Shown here piece by piece: positions 34,757-43,341 of a stretch of 64,000 nucleotides of DNA. The DNA comes from an uncultured Desulfobulbaceae bacterium (lineage in GTDB: Bacteria > Desulfobacterota > Desulfobulbia > Desulfobulbales > BM004): contig CAMYKS010000020.1 in the NCBI GenBank assembly GCA_947259115.1, forward strand, positions 17,119 through 81,118, written 5' to 3'. Every line of letters begins with the position of its first letter. The stretch's first letter is position 1. A program made the position numbers and the translations under genes. The notes under the pieces were generated by a model. That model was not told where the DNA came from and did not search any database. It was given only the letters and a program-made list of their open reading frames with translations.

Positions 34757-36481
34757 TTACTCCCAGGTTGCCGCCATTCCATCATGAATAGCGCTGACAA
34801 CCTCTGTGAGGGCTTTATCAGGGGACAGGCTTTGTGTTATACCATCAGCTCTTGTGCGAATCTCCACCTCGCCTTCCTGGACGAATCGTTTGCCTATGGT
34901 AATTCGATAGGGAATGCCGACAAGATCAGCATCCTTGAACTTGATACCGGGGCGCTCGTCACGGTCATCAAGCAGTACCTCAAGCCCTTCCTGCTGCAAC
35001 TGGCTGTAGAGAGATTCCGCAGCTGCAGTAATTTCCTGATTTTTGGGATCCAGGTTCAAAATTATAACCTGAAACGGTGCCAGGGGCAGTGGGAATATAA
35101 TTCCATGCTGATCATGGTTCTGTTCAATTGCTGCTGCGACCGTCCTGCTCACACCAATACCATAGCAGCCCATGACAAAATTCTGCTCTTCGCTGCTGCT
35201 GTCCTGGAAGGTGGCTTTAAGCGCCTTGCTGTAACTGTCTCCCAGCTTGAATATGTGCCCGACTTCAATTCCCTTGGTTAATTCAAGTTCACCACCACAG
35301 GATGGACATTTGTCCTCCTCAGTCAGCTGACGCAGGTCAGCCACCTGAAAAACCTTGAAATCCCTGGGGAGATTCACATTCTGCAGATGATAATTCTTTT
35401 CATTGGCTCCAACGGTAAAGTTGACCATGGCTGCAACCTCCCGGTCGGCGGCACAGGGGATATCCAGGCCAAGGGGCCCCAAATAACCGCTGGGAACGCC
35501 GGTTATATCAAAAATCTGCTTCTCATCAACCATTTCAACATCCACAGCTCCCAGCATATTCTTGAGCTTGACCGGCTGCACCTCATGATCACCCCGGACA
35601 AGCACTGCAACAGGATCACCGTCGGCCAGATAAACCATGGTCTTCACCAGTTCCCTGGGCGAGATGCCAAGGAACTCACAAACGACATCAACTTTTCTCT
35701 TGCCGGGTGTTTCGACCTTCTGCAGGGGCAGCAGTCCAACATCCTCACCAGGTTTTTCAGGGGGCGCCACTGCAGCCTTCTCCATATTGGCGGCATAGGA
35801 ACAATTCCTGCAGATAACCAGGGTATCCTCACCGGTATCTGCGAGCACCATGAATTCATGGGAGAAACTGCCGCCAATTGTGCCGGTGTCTGCCTCAACA
35901 GCCCGAAAGGATAAACCGCACCGTTTAAATACGCGATGGTAGGCATCAAACATTTTCCCATAGGTGATTTCTGCTCCACTCTCCGTTGCATCAAAACTGT
36001 AACCGTCCTTCATGATAAACTCGCGGCCACGCATGAGTCCGAACCGCGGCCTGATTTCATCCCGGAACTTGGTCTGGATCTGGTAGAGGTTAAGCGGCAG
36101 GTCCCGGTACGAATGGATATCCCTGCGCACCAGATCGGTTATAACCTCCTCGTGGGTCGGTCCAAGGCAACTCTCCCTGTCGTGACGATCTGTAAAACGC
36201 AGGAGTTCCGGACCATATTTTTCCCAGCGCCCGGACTCCTTCCAGAGATCAGCCGGCTGCACCATGGGCATGAGAAGTTCCTGGGCTCCGGCCCTATTCA
36301 TTTCCTCGCGCACAATCTGCTCAACCTTGCGGATCGAGGCGAGCCCCAAGGGCAAATAGGTGTAGATACCCGATGAAAGCTTGCGGATAAAACCGGCCCG
36401 CAGCAGGAGTTTGTGGCTCATCACCTCAGCTTCGGCAGGCGTTTCTTTTAAAGTGGGCAATAATAGTTCAGAATAACGCAT
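34757..36481 (-). CDS. proS: Prolyl-tRNA synthetase
   Basis: A 574-residue class II synthetase, bacterial type, charging tRNA-Pro. The N-terminus MRYSELLLPTLKETPAEAEV, the RKLSSGIYTYLPLG motif 1 region and FRDEIRPRFGLMRGREFIMKD motif 2 loop are intact. The middle (about residues 225-400) is the YbaK-like editing insertion with NFTVGANEKNYHLQNVN. Motif 3 occurs as MGCYGIGVSRTVAAAIEQN, and the C-terminal anticodon-binding domain carries LLDDRDERPGIKFKDADLVG. The length is normal. An AGGATC site precedes the ATG. Confidence 0.96.
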   Translation of the reverse strand: MRYSELLLPTLKETPAEAEVMSHKLLLRAGFIRKLSSGIYTYLPLGLASIRKVEQIVREEMNRAGAQELLMPMVQPADLWKESGRWEKYGPELLRFTDRHDRESCLGPTHEEVITDLVRRDIHSYRDLPLNLYQIQTKFRDEIRPRFGLMRGREFIMKDGYSFDATESGAEITYGKMFDAYHRVFKRCGLSFRAVEADTGTIGGSFSHEFMVLADTGEDTLVICRNCSYAANMEKAAVAPPEKPGEDVGLLPLQKVETPGKRKVDVVCEFLGISPRELVKTMVYLADGDPVAVLVRGDHEVQPVKLKNMLGAVDVEMVDEKQIFDITGVPSGYLGPLGLDIPCAADREVAAMVNFTVGANEKNYHLQNVNLPRDFKVFQVADLRQLTEEDKCPSCGGELELTKGIEVGHIFKLGDSYSKALKATFQDSSSEEQNFVMGCYGIGVSRTVAAAIEQNHDQHGIIFPLPLAPFQVIILNLDPKNQEITAAAESLYSQLQQEGLEVLLDDRDERPGIKFKDADLVGIPYRITIGKRFVQEGEVEIRTRADGITQSLSPDKALTEVVSAIHDGMAATWE

Positions 36482-36535
36482 AATTAAGATCCTGGTTGAA
36501 AGTAAATATTCGGGCTAAAAAAACCCGGTTTCAGC

Positions 36536-36628
36536 TTGTAGTGTTCATGCAGCAGGCGTTTATGCCCTTCAGGGAACAAAGGCCTTTATGCCTCTGTGCC
36601 TCTGTGCCTCTGTCACTTTGTGCCTTTT
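36536..36628. repeat. Partial dispersed cassette, copy C4 (ispG-proS spacer)
   Basis: Only the octamer end of the cassette is present: a TTTATGCCCTTCAGGG stretch related to the AAAGGGCATAAATG motif, then tandem TGCCTCTG units and GTGCCTTTTT. It overlaps the 3' end of ispG, so the last residues of IspG (EKGTK) and its stop codon are read from repeat sequence. Confidence 0.6.
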
Positions 36629-37686
36629 TCTCCTGCCATATCATCAAGTTCTTTAAGAAAAACTTCCAGCAACTCATTTTCAGCCACTTTTTTATACAGC
36701 TTGCCTTTCTTGAAAATTATTCCCACACCCTTGCCCCCGGCCACACCGATATCCGCCTCTTTAGCCTCTCCGGGCCCATTTACCACGCAGCCCATAACCG
36801 CTATCTTGAGAGGAGTTTCCATGTTTTGGATATGATGCTCCACCTCATCTGCCAGATTGAAAAGATTAACCTGGCAGCGACCGCACGTGGGGCAGGATAT
36901 CAGTTCCGGGCCGCGGTGCCTGATATTCAAAGCCCGCAGGATTTCGTACCCCACCCTGACCTCCTCCACCGGATCCCGGGTCAGGGAGATTCGGAAGGTG
37001 TCCCCGATACCTTCATAGAGCAGGATACCAAGGGCAACGCTTGATTTTACTGTCCCGGCAATCAATCCACCGGCCTCTGTTACACCAAGGTGGAAAGGGT
37101 AGTCGCATTGAGCGGCCAGTTCTTTATAGGCCGCAACCGTATTCAGGGGGTCAGAGGATTTGATGGATATTTTTATCTCATTAAAGCCCTGATTTTCAAG
37201 CAGGTCAACATTACGCAGTGCACTTTCCACCAGGGCGGAGGGGGTGGGATGTCCGTGTTTTTTTAATATGTCTTTTTCCAGGGAACCGCTGTTCACCCCC
37301 ACCCGTATGGAAACCCCATGGGCCTTTGCAGCATCCACAACCTTTGCAAGCTTTCCCGGGCCGCCGATGTTGCCGGGGTTGATCCTGATTGCCTGGGCCC
37401 CGTTTTCCATGCTGGCAACAGCCAACCTGTGATCAAAATGAATATCAGCAATAAGAGGTATATGGATCTGATCCCGAATCGGACGTATGGCCGCCGCCGC
37501 TTCCATGTCCACCACAGCCACCCTGATTAGTTCACAACCCGCTGCTTCCAGACGCTTAACCTGGGCAACAGTCTCTTGCACCTTGCGGGTGTCGGTATTT
37601 GTCATGGATTGCACAGAGACAGGGGCATCGCCGCCCACCGGTACATCTCCAATCATGATCTGTCTTGTTTTCCGCCGCTTAGTCAT
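36613..37686 (-). CDS. ispG: 4-hydroxy-3-methylbut-2-enyl diphosphate synthase (IspG/GcpE)
   Basis: Converts methylerythritol cyclodiphosphate to HMBPP in the non-mevalonate isoprenoid pathway, using a [4Fe-4S] cluster. The 357-residue chain has the TIM-barrel N-terminus (VPVGGDAPVSVQSMTNTDT), ADIHFDHRLA and INPGNIGG, and the C-terminal cluster ligands in SCPTCGRCQVN and GCVVNGPGEA. dxr of the same pathway and uppS, which uses its products, are in the same gene block. No ribosome site is visible: the repeat cassette C2 ends right at the ATG. The C-terminal few residues come from repeat copy C4. Confidence 0.95.
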   Translation of the reverse strand: MTKRRKTRQIMIGDVPVGGDAPVSVQSMTNTDTRKVQETVAQVKRLEAAGCELIRVAVVDMEAAAAIRPIRDQIHIPLIADIHFDHRLAVASMENGAQAIRINPGNIGGPGKLAKVVDAAKAHGVSIRVGVNSGSLEKDILKKHGHPTPSALVESALRNVDLLENQGFNEIKISIKSSDPLNTVAAYKELAAQCDYPFHLGVTEAGGLIAGTVKSSVALGILLYEGIGDTFRISLTRDPVEEVRVGYEILRALNIRHRGPELISCPTCGRCQVNLFNLADEVEHHIQNMETPLKIAVMGCVVNGPGEAKEADIGVAGGKGVGIIFKKGKLYKKVAENELLEVFLKELDDMAGEKGTK

Positions 37687-37872
37687 TGTTTTGTTAAGGG
37701 TTCAAGGAAAATATTGTAATTTGCAAATTCATATTGCAAGAACTTTTTAATCTAAAATTGTTTTTTGACCTGGAACAAAACAACCACTACCTGGTCCCGG
37801 TCTGTGCCTCTGTATCTCTGTGCCTCTGTACCCTAAAGGGCATAATTGCCTCAGTGCCTTTTTAAACCTTTA
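37687..37872. repeat. Dispersed cassette, copy C2 (tsaB-ispG spacer)
   Basis: The same unit as C1 in the same orientation: TTAAGGGTTCAAGG beside the ispG start, AATTTGCAAATTCATATTGC core, TTGTTTTTTGACCTGG, CACTACCTGGTCCCGGTCTG, then TGCCTCTG octamers, TACCCTAAAGGGCATAATTG and GTGCCTTTTTAAA. Shorter than C1 because it lacks the ATATCAGTCTTTAGA part. Confidence 0.8.
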
Positions 37873-37933
37873 TCCTCGTGCCCTTTGTCTGTTTTTCATC
37901 CAGTGCCCAGCATCTAGTCTCCAGCATCAATCT

Positions 37934-38662
37934 TTATTTCCCAAATAGCAATTCAGCCTCCGATGGCCTGATATATATCGGCCCTGCTGCTGCAGGATCA
38001 AGAAACTCATTCTGCCTCCACTTGTCCAGGGCCAGTAAACCGATTGTCGCTGCCCTGGGGAAATATATATTTGCGGGTGCCATTTTCAAAAGACCCGCAA
38101 GTTTCTCCCGAAAGAGATCCTCATAAACTGCTGCCCCATCTCCCAACAACACCACCGGCTCATCGATTCTCTCACACAGAACCCCAGGACTTATGACCAT
38201 ATGTTCTCCCAACAGCCTTGGACTATCCTGGCTGTCGCTTCTATAAAAGCCGGCATACACCTCTTTTTTCCTGGCATCCAGCACCGGGCAGATCAAAATT
38301 TCTCCTGTTGCACAGAACTGTGCAGCCAGGCCGTCAAGAGTGCCAACGCCAATAAGATTTGCATTTCCAGCCATGGCTATGCCTTTTGCAGTTGCAAGCC
38401 CTATGCGTAAACCGGTAAAACTTCCCGGTCCCAGGCTCACTGCCACAGCATCAATTATTGACCAATCAATACCGGTCTCCTGCATGAGCCAGTCAACTCC
38501 TGCCAAAAGCCTGCGGGAATGGGTCTCACCTGTCTGCAGAGAAAATTCCGCCAAACACCTGTTTTCTGCAACAAGGGCAACACTGCCGCACATGGTGGCT
38601 GTTTCGAGGGCCAGGATTACCGGCTTATGCAACCCTTGTATATCTTTATCAGTATGAGCCAT
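37934..38662 (-). CDS. tsaB: tRNA threonylcarbamoyladenosine protein TsaB
   Basis: TsaB is the inactive TsaD paralogue that scaffolds the TsaB-TsaD-TsaE complex making t6A37 in ANN-decoding tRNAs. The 242-residue chain starts the ASKHA fold with VILALETATMCGSVAL, has FSLQTGETHSRRLLAGVDWLM and SLGPGSFTGLRIGLATAKGIA (the family glycine loop), then LIGVGTLDGLAAQ and VLDARKKEVYAGFY. The length is normal. It lies between rseP and ispG with repeat cassettes on both sides. Confidence 0.93.
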   Translation of the reverse strand: MAHTDKDIQGLHKPVILALETATMCGSVALVAENRCLAEFSLQTGETHSRRLLAGVDWLMQETGIDWSIIDAVAVSLGPGSFTGLRIGLATAKGIAMAGNANLIGVGTLDGLAAQFCATGEILICPVLDARKKEVYAGFYRSDSQDSPRLLGEHMVISPGVLCERIDEPVVLLGDGAAVYEDLFREKLAGLLKMAPANIYFPRAATIGLLALDKWRQNEFLDPAAAGPIYIRPSEAELLFGK

Positions 38663-38721
38663 GCCTGCACAGTGAAGTTATATTTTTTTTATTATTAGCG
38701 GACAATTCAGGTAGGAGTAAA

Positions 38722-38982
38722 TTCAAGGGTTCAAGGGGTCAAGGGGTCAAGGGGTCAAGGGGTCAAGGGGTCAAGGGGTCAAGGGGTCAAGGGGAAAATT
38801 TTAATTCGCAAATTCATATTGCAAGTATTTTTTAAGGTAAAATTGTTTTTTGACCTGACACAAAACTATCACTACCTGGTTCCGGTCTATATTAGTCTTT
38901 AGACTTTCACCTCTGTACCTCTGTACCCTAAAGGGCATAAATTATTCTGTACCTCTGTGCCTCTGTACCTCTGTGCCTTTTC
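38722..38982. repeat. Dispersed cassette, copy C3, with perfect TCAAGGGG tandem array (rseP-tsaB spacer)
   Basis: The largest copy. Its left end is a tandem array of eight perfect TCAAGGGG units (38731-38794) plus one degenerate unit at 38723. The core follows as in C1 (TTCGCAAATTCATATTGCAAG, TTGTTTTTTGACCTGACAC, CACTACCTGGTTCCGGTCTA, AGTCTTTAGAC), then two groups of TGTACCTC/TGTGCCTC octamers around TACCCTAAAGGGCATAAATT. It occupies nearly all of the rseP-tsaB spacer; nothing else is seen there. Confidence 0.85.
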
Positions 38983-39023
38983 ACTTGTAACTTAGCAGGT
39001 ACTTAGTCCCCCGTTTACCCCAC

Positions 39024-40109
39024 TCAGCCACTGAATACCCTTACCAGGTCATTATAAAAAACAAAAATCATCAGGGTGCCCAGCAGCACGAGACCAATCT
39101 GCTGCAGGATTTCCATGGTTCTCAGGTTAAGGGGTTTACGCAAAATCGCCTCAACGGAGAAAAACACGAGATGCCCGCCATCCAGGATAGGGATCGGGAG
39201 CAGATTCAGGATACCAAGGTTAACGCTTAAGACACCCATGAAGTAGAGAAAATTGATCCAACCGGCCTCCATCCGCTCCCCGGCAATTTTTGCAATGAGA
39301 ATCGGGCCGCCCAATTCCGAAGCCGGCACGACCTTCTGGATTATTTTTACCAGCCCCATGACCGTTAGGTACATCCAGGTCCAGGTCTGGCTGATACCGG
39401 CCTGCAGGGACTGCACGAAACCGACCTTTTCGTAAATGACCTCCTCGGATCTGGAGATGCCTATCATATACCGTTCGCCAACTTCTTCACCAAAAATAGT
39501 TCGTGTCTTTTCCATGCTGGGCGTTACTGCAACTTCAAGGGTCTTCTCCCCCCTTGCCAGGGTAAGAAGGACCTCTCTGCCCTCACTGTTCTTAATCAGC
39601 AGGGACACATCTTCCCAGCGCAGGGTCTCCGTGCCGTCAATGGTGAGAATGGTATCACCCTCCTGCAGACCAGCCTCTGCTGCAGGTGTATCCTGGCCAA
39701 CTCCGCCAATGGTTGTAGTGTCCACCGGCTGAGGCATTCCTGCCACAAAGACGATGATGAAAAAAAGGAACATGGCAAAAATAAGGTTAAATACAGGACC
39801 GCCTGCCACAATTATGAAGCGCTGCCAGACCGGACGTGTAGCAAAGGAACGTTTGAGCTCTCCTGGCGACAGTCTTTCCTCGGCTAATTCGCCGGGATTT
39901 TCCCCAAACATTTTAACATAACCGCCCAGGGGAAAGGCGCTTATCAGGTACTCAGTTTCACCGTACTGTTTGCTGATGAGTTTCGGCCCAAAGCCCAGAG
40001 AAAACTTCAGCACTTTGACCCCAAAAAACTTGGCCCAGATAAAGTGGCCAAATTCATGCACGAAAATTAACAACCCAAGTACTATGGCAAAAGAAATTAT
40101 GGTGTTCAT
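39024..40109 (-). CDS. rseP: Site-2 protease RseP
   Basis: An inner-membrane zinc metalloprotease that cuts membrane-embedded anti-sigma factors and signal-peptide remnants. The 361-residue chain has the active-site HEFGH (His18, Glu19, His22) in the first membrane segment, then FPLGGYVKMFGE and one PDZ domain (about residues 115-205, with DTPAAEAGLQEGDTILTIDG). A central membrane segment is followed by the second metal motif NLLPIPILDGGHLVFF. It has one PDZ domain, whereas E. coli RseP has two. It lies downstream of dxr, as in many bacteria, but the spacer between them carries a repeat. Confidence 0.95.
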   Translation of the reverse strand: MNTIISFAIVLGLLIFVHEFGHFIWAKFFGVKVLKFSLGFGPKLISKQYGETEYLISAFPLGGYVKMFGENPGELAEERLSPGELKRSFATRPVWQRFIIVAGGPVFNLIFAMFLFFIIVFVAGMPQPVDTTTIGGVGQDTPAAEAGLQEGDTILTIDGTETLRWEDVSLLIKNSEGREVLLTLARGEKTLEVAVTPSMEKTRTIFGEEVGERYMIGISRSEEVIYEKVGFVQSLQAGISQTWTWMYLTVMGLVKIIQKVVPASELGGPILIAKIAGERMEAGWINFLYFMGVLSVNLGILNLLPIPILDGGHLVFFSVEAILRKPLNLRTMEILQQIGLVLLGTLMIFVFYNDLVRVFSG

Positions 40110-40301
40110 TAAGTTTCAAACCTCTATAATGGTTGTCGGCTTCATATGTATGCCCGTATGGGTGTTTATGCCCGCATGGACAAAAAAAATCTCAGCCGCC
40201 TGATTTTTCGCCCGAACCCATCTGATAACCTCAGGCCCTGTAGATGGTTGCGGAATTTTACTATGACTCTATCTCAATGCCGCCGGTAAACCTTCAGCTT
40301 G

Positions 40302-40455
40302 CATTTCATTAAAAATTTTGCCCGGTTTTATTCACTATGTCTTTTTGTGCTATTACGCTTTGCTATATTGAAAAATTTAGATGTTACAGGTTGTGCCGAT
40401 ACAGAGTAAAAATTTTTAAAACCACTCACCCTTCGGGCCGGTCGATACATTCATA
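40302..40455 (+). repeat. Dispersed ~155-bp repeat, copy 1 (inverted partner at 47004-47157)
   Basis: It starts CATTTCATTAAAAATTTTG and carries GGTTTTATTCACTATGTC, GTGCTATTACGCTTTG and TTGTGCCGATACAGAGTAAA, and ends CGATACATTCATATAACC. The reverse complement of 47004-47157 matches along the whole length with scattered differences. The end overlaps the last codons of dxr. The remainder of the 40110-40450 spacer shows short TATGCCCG repeats near 40147 but no gene. Confidence 0.8.
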
Positions 40456-41614
40456 TAACCTGCAATATCTCAGCAGACAAGTGCCTGGCAATACCATCCG
40501 CTTCTAAAATTGTTTCAATATCTTTGTCTTCCATAAAATCCATGCGGGTCAGTGTTTCGGCAACCACTCGCGAAATTTCAGGAAATTTCAATTTCCCGTC
40601 GAGAAAGGCGGCTACTGCAACCTCGTTTGCCGCATTCATAACAGTTGGCAGGCATCCCCCCATCCTGCAGGCCTCATAGGCCGTCTGCAGCGCAGGAAAG
40701 CGATTTGTATCCGGTTTGAGAAAGCTCAAATTACTGCATTCGGTCAAGTTCAGGCGCGAAAGGCCTGTATCCAGCCTATAGGGATAGGAAAGGGCATAGC
40801 TGATAGGTACCCGCATGTCCGGGATGCCAAGCTGGGCCACGACCGATCCATCTACAAACTCTACCAGTGAATGAACAATACTTTGAGGATGCACGAGCAC
40901 CTCAATCTTATTCAGGTCAACATCAAAAAGCCAACGGGCCTCGATAACTTCAAGCCCTTTATTCATCAGCGTTGCGGAATCAATGGAAATCTTACGGCCC
41001 ATGTCCCAATTAGGGTGGTGCAGGGCCTGGTCAGGTGTTACCTGCCAGAGATTTTCCTGTTCCAGGTTCAAAAAAGGCCCACCGGAGGCAGTAAGGATAA
41101 TGCGGGCGACATCCTCTCTGCGCCCTGCTTCAAGGGCCTGCGCAATAGCACTGTGCTCACTGTCAATGGGCAGCAGACGCACCTGATGTTTTTTTACTTC
41201 ATCCATTATGAACCGCCCTGCCATAACAAGGGTTTCCTTGTTGGCCAGGGCAATATCCTTGCCGGACCTGATCGCGGCAAGAGTCGGCAGCAATCCTGCG
41301 GCCCCTACAATGGCCGAGACCACCATATCTGTGTCCTGCATGGCAGCCACCTGCTGGTTGCCCGCCTGACCCCAGACTATTTCCGTCTGACTTGCAGGGC
41401 CCAATAATGTTTTGAGCTTAGCAGCTTCCTCCTCCACGGCAACAGATACCAGGCGTGGTGCAAAGATCTCGATCTGCTGCCGGAGCAAATCTATATTCCA
41501 TCCGGCTGTTAAGCCGACCACGGTAAAATGTTCCGGGAAGCAGGCTGCAACTTTAAGAACGTTTCTGCCGATGGAACCGGTGGAACCGAGTATGGAAATT
41601 TTTTTATTCTTCAC
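40451..41614 (-). CDS. dxr: 1-deoxy-D-xylulose 5-phosphate reductoisomerase
   Basis: First committed enzyme of the non-mevalonate isoprenoid pathway, NADPH- and divalent-metal-dependent. About 387 residues. Markers are the NADPH loop ISILGSTGSIGRNVL, ALANKETLVMAG, LPIDSEHSAIAQAL, the ILTASGGPFLN substrate loop, and MGRKISIDSATLMNKGLEVIEA with the metal ligands. The start is probably GTG 41614, giving a family-like N-terminus; a TTG at 41632 is also in frame. The stop codon falls within the dispersed repeat at 40302-40455, so the C-terminus (LQVI) is at a repeat border. Confidence 0.94.
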   Translation of the reverse strand: MKNKKISILGSTGSIGRNVLKVAACFPEHFTVVGLTAGWNIDLLRQQIEIFAPRLVSVAVEEEAAKLKTLLGPASQTEIVWGQAGNQQVAAMQDTDMVVSAIVGAAGLLPTLAAIRSGKDIALANKETLVMAGRFIMDEVKKHQVRLLPIDSEHSAIAQALEAGRREDVARIILTASGGPFLNLEQENLWQVTPDQALHHPNWDMGRKISIDSATLMNKGLEVIEARWLFDVDLNKIEVLVHPQSIVHSLVEFVDGSVVAQLGIPDMRVPISYALSYPYRLDTGLSRLNLTECSNLSFLKPDTNRFPALQTAYEACRMGGCLPTVMNAANEVAVAAFLDGKLKFPEISRVVAETLTRMDFMEDKDIETILEADGIARHLSAEILQVI

Positions 41615-41742
41615 GTAATACAGTATTCTCAAATATAAAAAGTAAATCCGTGCCCATAAGGCCGGTAATAGTATTCTTGCTCCTGCATATACTCATCAGC
41701 ATCTTTTTTCTGTAGAACTTTCCAGCGCTGCGAAGTTGCAAG

Positions 41743-42549
41743 CTACTTTAACAGTGCGGCATGCCCCCAGTAAAGGACATGATACAGTACAGGAGCTGTA
41801 AGCAGCAGGCTGTCACAACGGTCCAGCAATCCACCGTGCCCGGGTAATATCTGCCCCGAATCCTTTACTCCTGATACGCGCTTGATGAGCGATTCAATTA
41901 AATCCCCGATAATGCCGATTGCACTTAAAGCCAGGCCCAGTAGAGCTACCATGGCAAGACTGATTCCCTCAAAAAGAAGGGCTGCCGCGATAAGCCCTCC
42001 AAGCATGCCGCCGACAATTCCACCAACAGCTCCGGCCCTGGTTTTGCCTGGGCTTAAAGCAGGATACAACTTGGTTTTACCGAGGGAACGCCCGACATAG
42101 TAAGCCCCGGTATCAGAAGAGACGGTAATGGCTGTCAGGACCAGCAACCAGTAATTTCCCTGGGCATAGGAGCGCAGCAGGATCAAATGGGCGGCACAGA
42201 ACCCTATGTAAGAAATGGCAAACCAATTCCTTGCTGCAAAGAGCAGTCCGTTATCCAGAGACGGATAGGAAACCACGGTAAAAATGATCAGGATGAGCAG
42301 GGCGAGAAACAGGCTGGATGTCACCACCCCGCTGCCCCATAATGAGGCTGCAAAGAGTGGAATAATCCCGAGTATGAGAACAAGGGGAATATGTTTTTGC
42401 TCGACTTCAGGAGAACTCATGCGCAGGAATTCGTAAAGGCACCCTCCTGCTCCCCCAGCGATAACCAGGCAGAACATGGGGTATGACCCAACAAGCAGCA
42501 ATAAAAGCCAGGCTATGGCGAGGATGAGACCGGTGACAATTCTACCCAT
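41743..42549 (-). CDS. cdsA: Phosphatidate cytidylyltransferase
   Basis: Makes CDP-diacylglycerol from phosphatidate and CTP in the inner membrane. The 268-residue protein has about eight hydrophobic segments and the C-terminal signature spread over SLGKTKLYPALSPGKTRAG, SAIGIIGDLIESLIKR and DSGQILPGHGGLLDRCDSLL. It starts 3 bp after uppS ends, so the two are translationally linked. Confidence 0.94.
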   Translation of the reverse strand: MGRIVTGLILAIAWLLLLLVGSYPMFCLVIAGGAGGCLYEFLRMSSPEVEQKHIPLVLILGIIPLFAASLWGSGVVTSSLFLALLILIIFTVVSYPSLDNGLLFAARNWFAISYIGFCAAHLILLRSYAQGNYWLLVLTAITVSSDTGAYYVGRSLGKTKLYPALSPGKTRAGAVGGIVGGMLGGLIAAALLFEGISLAMVALLGLALSAIGIIGDLIESLIKRVSGVKDSGQILPGHGGLLDRCDSLLLTAPVLYHVLYWGHAALLK

Positions 42550-42552
42550 TGA

Positions 42553-43311
42553 TCATTCCGCCTGCAACTGTTCGCTGGTTTGGCCGAACCTTCTTTCGCG
42601 GCTCTGATAATCCCTGATCGCCTCGATAAACCTGGCGCCCCTGAAATCGGGCCACATGGTTTCTGTAATATAAAGTTCAGCATAAGACAGCTGCCAAAGG
42701 AGAAAATTGCTCAGGCGCGCTTCGCCCCCTGTCCTGATGAGTAAATCCGGGTCAGGAAGCCCGCTGGTATAAAGATGGGAAGCAAAAAACTTTTCGGAAA
42801 AATCTTGTGGTTCAAACTGGCCACTGACACATTTTTCCGCCATGGCACGGGCAGCCCTTACAATCTCGGAGCGGCTCCCATAGCTCAAAGCCAGGTTTAA
42901 AATCAAACTGGGTTTTTCGTCTGTTTTCGGGGTAGTCCCCTGTATAACCTCGGTCAGGATTTTTCGTACATCAGACGGTAAATTTTCAATTTCTCCGATG
43001 CAGCGCAGCGAAATGCTATTCCCCAATAAATTTTGCAGTTCCGATTTGAGATAGGTCTTGAGCAGAGTCATAAGACCCTGGACCTCAAAGGCAGGCCTTT
43101 TCCAGTTTTCGGTTGAAAATGCATAAAGAGTGAGAACCTCCAGATTCAATTTTCTGGCGGTTTTCACAACATCTTTGACAGATTCGGATCCTGCCTTGTG
43201 CCCCATAATTCTCGGCAGGTTGCGCTCTTTCGCCCATCTGCCGTTGCCATCCATAATAATGGCAACATGTCGGGGAATCCTCTTCGGATCCAGAACAGGA
43301 TTATCAAGCAT
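42553..43311 (-). CDS. uppS: Isoprenyl (undecaprenyl) diphosphate synthase
   Basis: Cis-prenyltransferase that makes the C55 carrier lipid for peptidoglycan and surface glycans. The 252-residue chain has HVAIIMDGNGRWAKERNLPR with catalytic Asp, the GHKAGSESVKDVV helix, LTLYAFSTENWKRP, LNLALSYGSRSEI and the C-terminal PDLLIRTGGEARLSNFLLWQ, all intact. It overlaps functionally with cdsA in the envelope lipid block. Confidence 0.95.
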   Translation of the reverse strand: MLDNPVLDPKRIPRHVAIIMDGNGRWAKERNLPRIMGHKAGSESVKDVVKTARKLNLEVLTLYAFSTENWKRPAFEVQGLMTLLKTYLKSELQNLLGNSISLRCIGEIENLPSDVRKILTEVIQGTTPKTDEKPSLILNLALSYGSRSEIVRAARAMAEKCVSGQFEPQDFSEKFFASHLYTSGLPDPDLLIRTGGEARLSNFLLWQLSYAELYITETMWPDFRGARFIEAIRDYQSRERRFGQTSEQLQAE

Positions 43312-43341
43312 AACAGGTCATTGCACTCTTCAAATGATGAG

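Noticed and set aside
38723..38794. Regularly repeated units that could suggest a CRISPR array
   Set aside because: Units are 8 bp and contiguous without spacers, and no cas genes are in the window.
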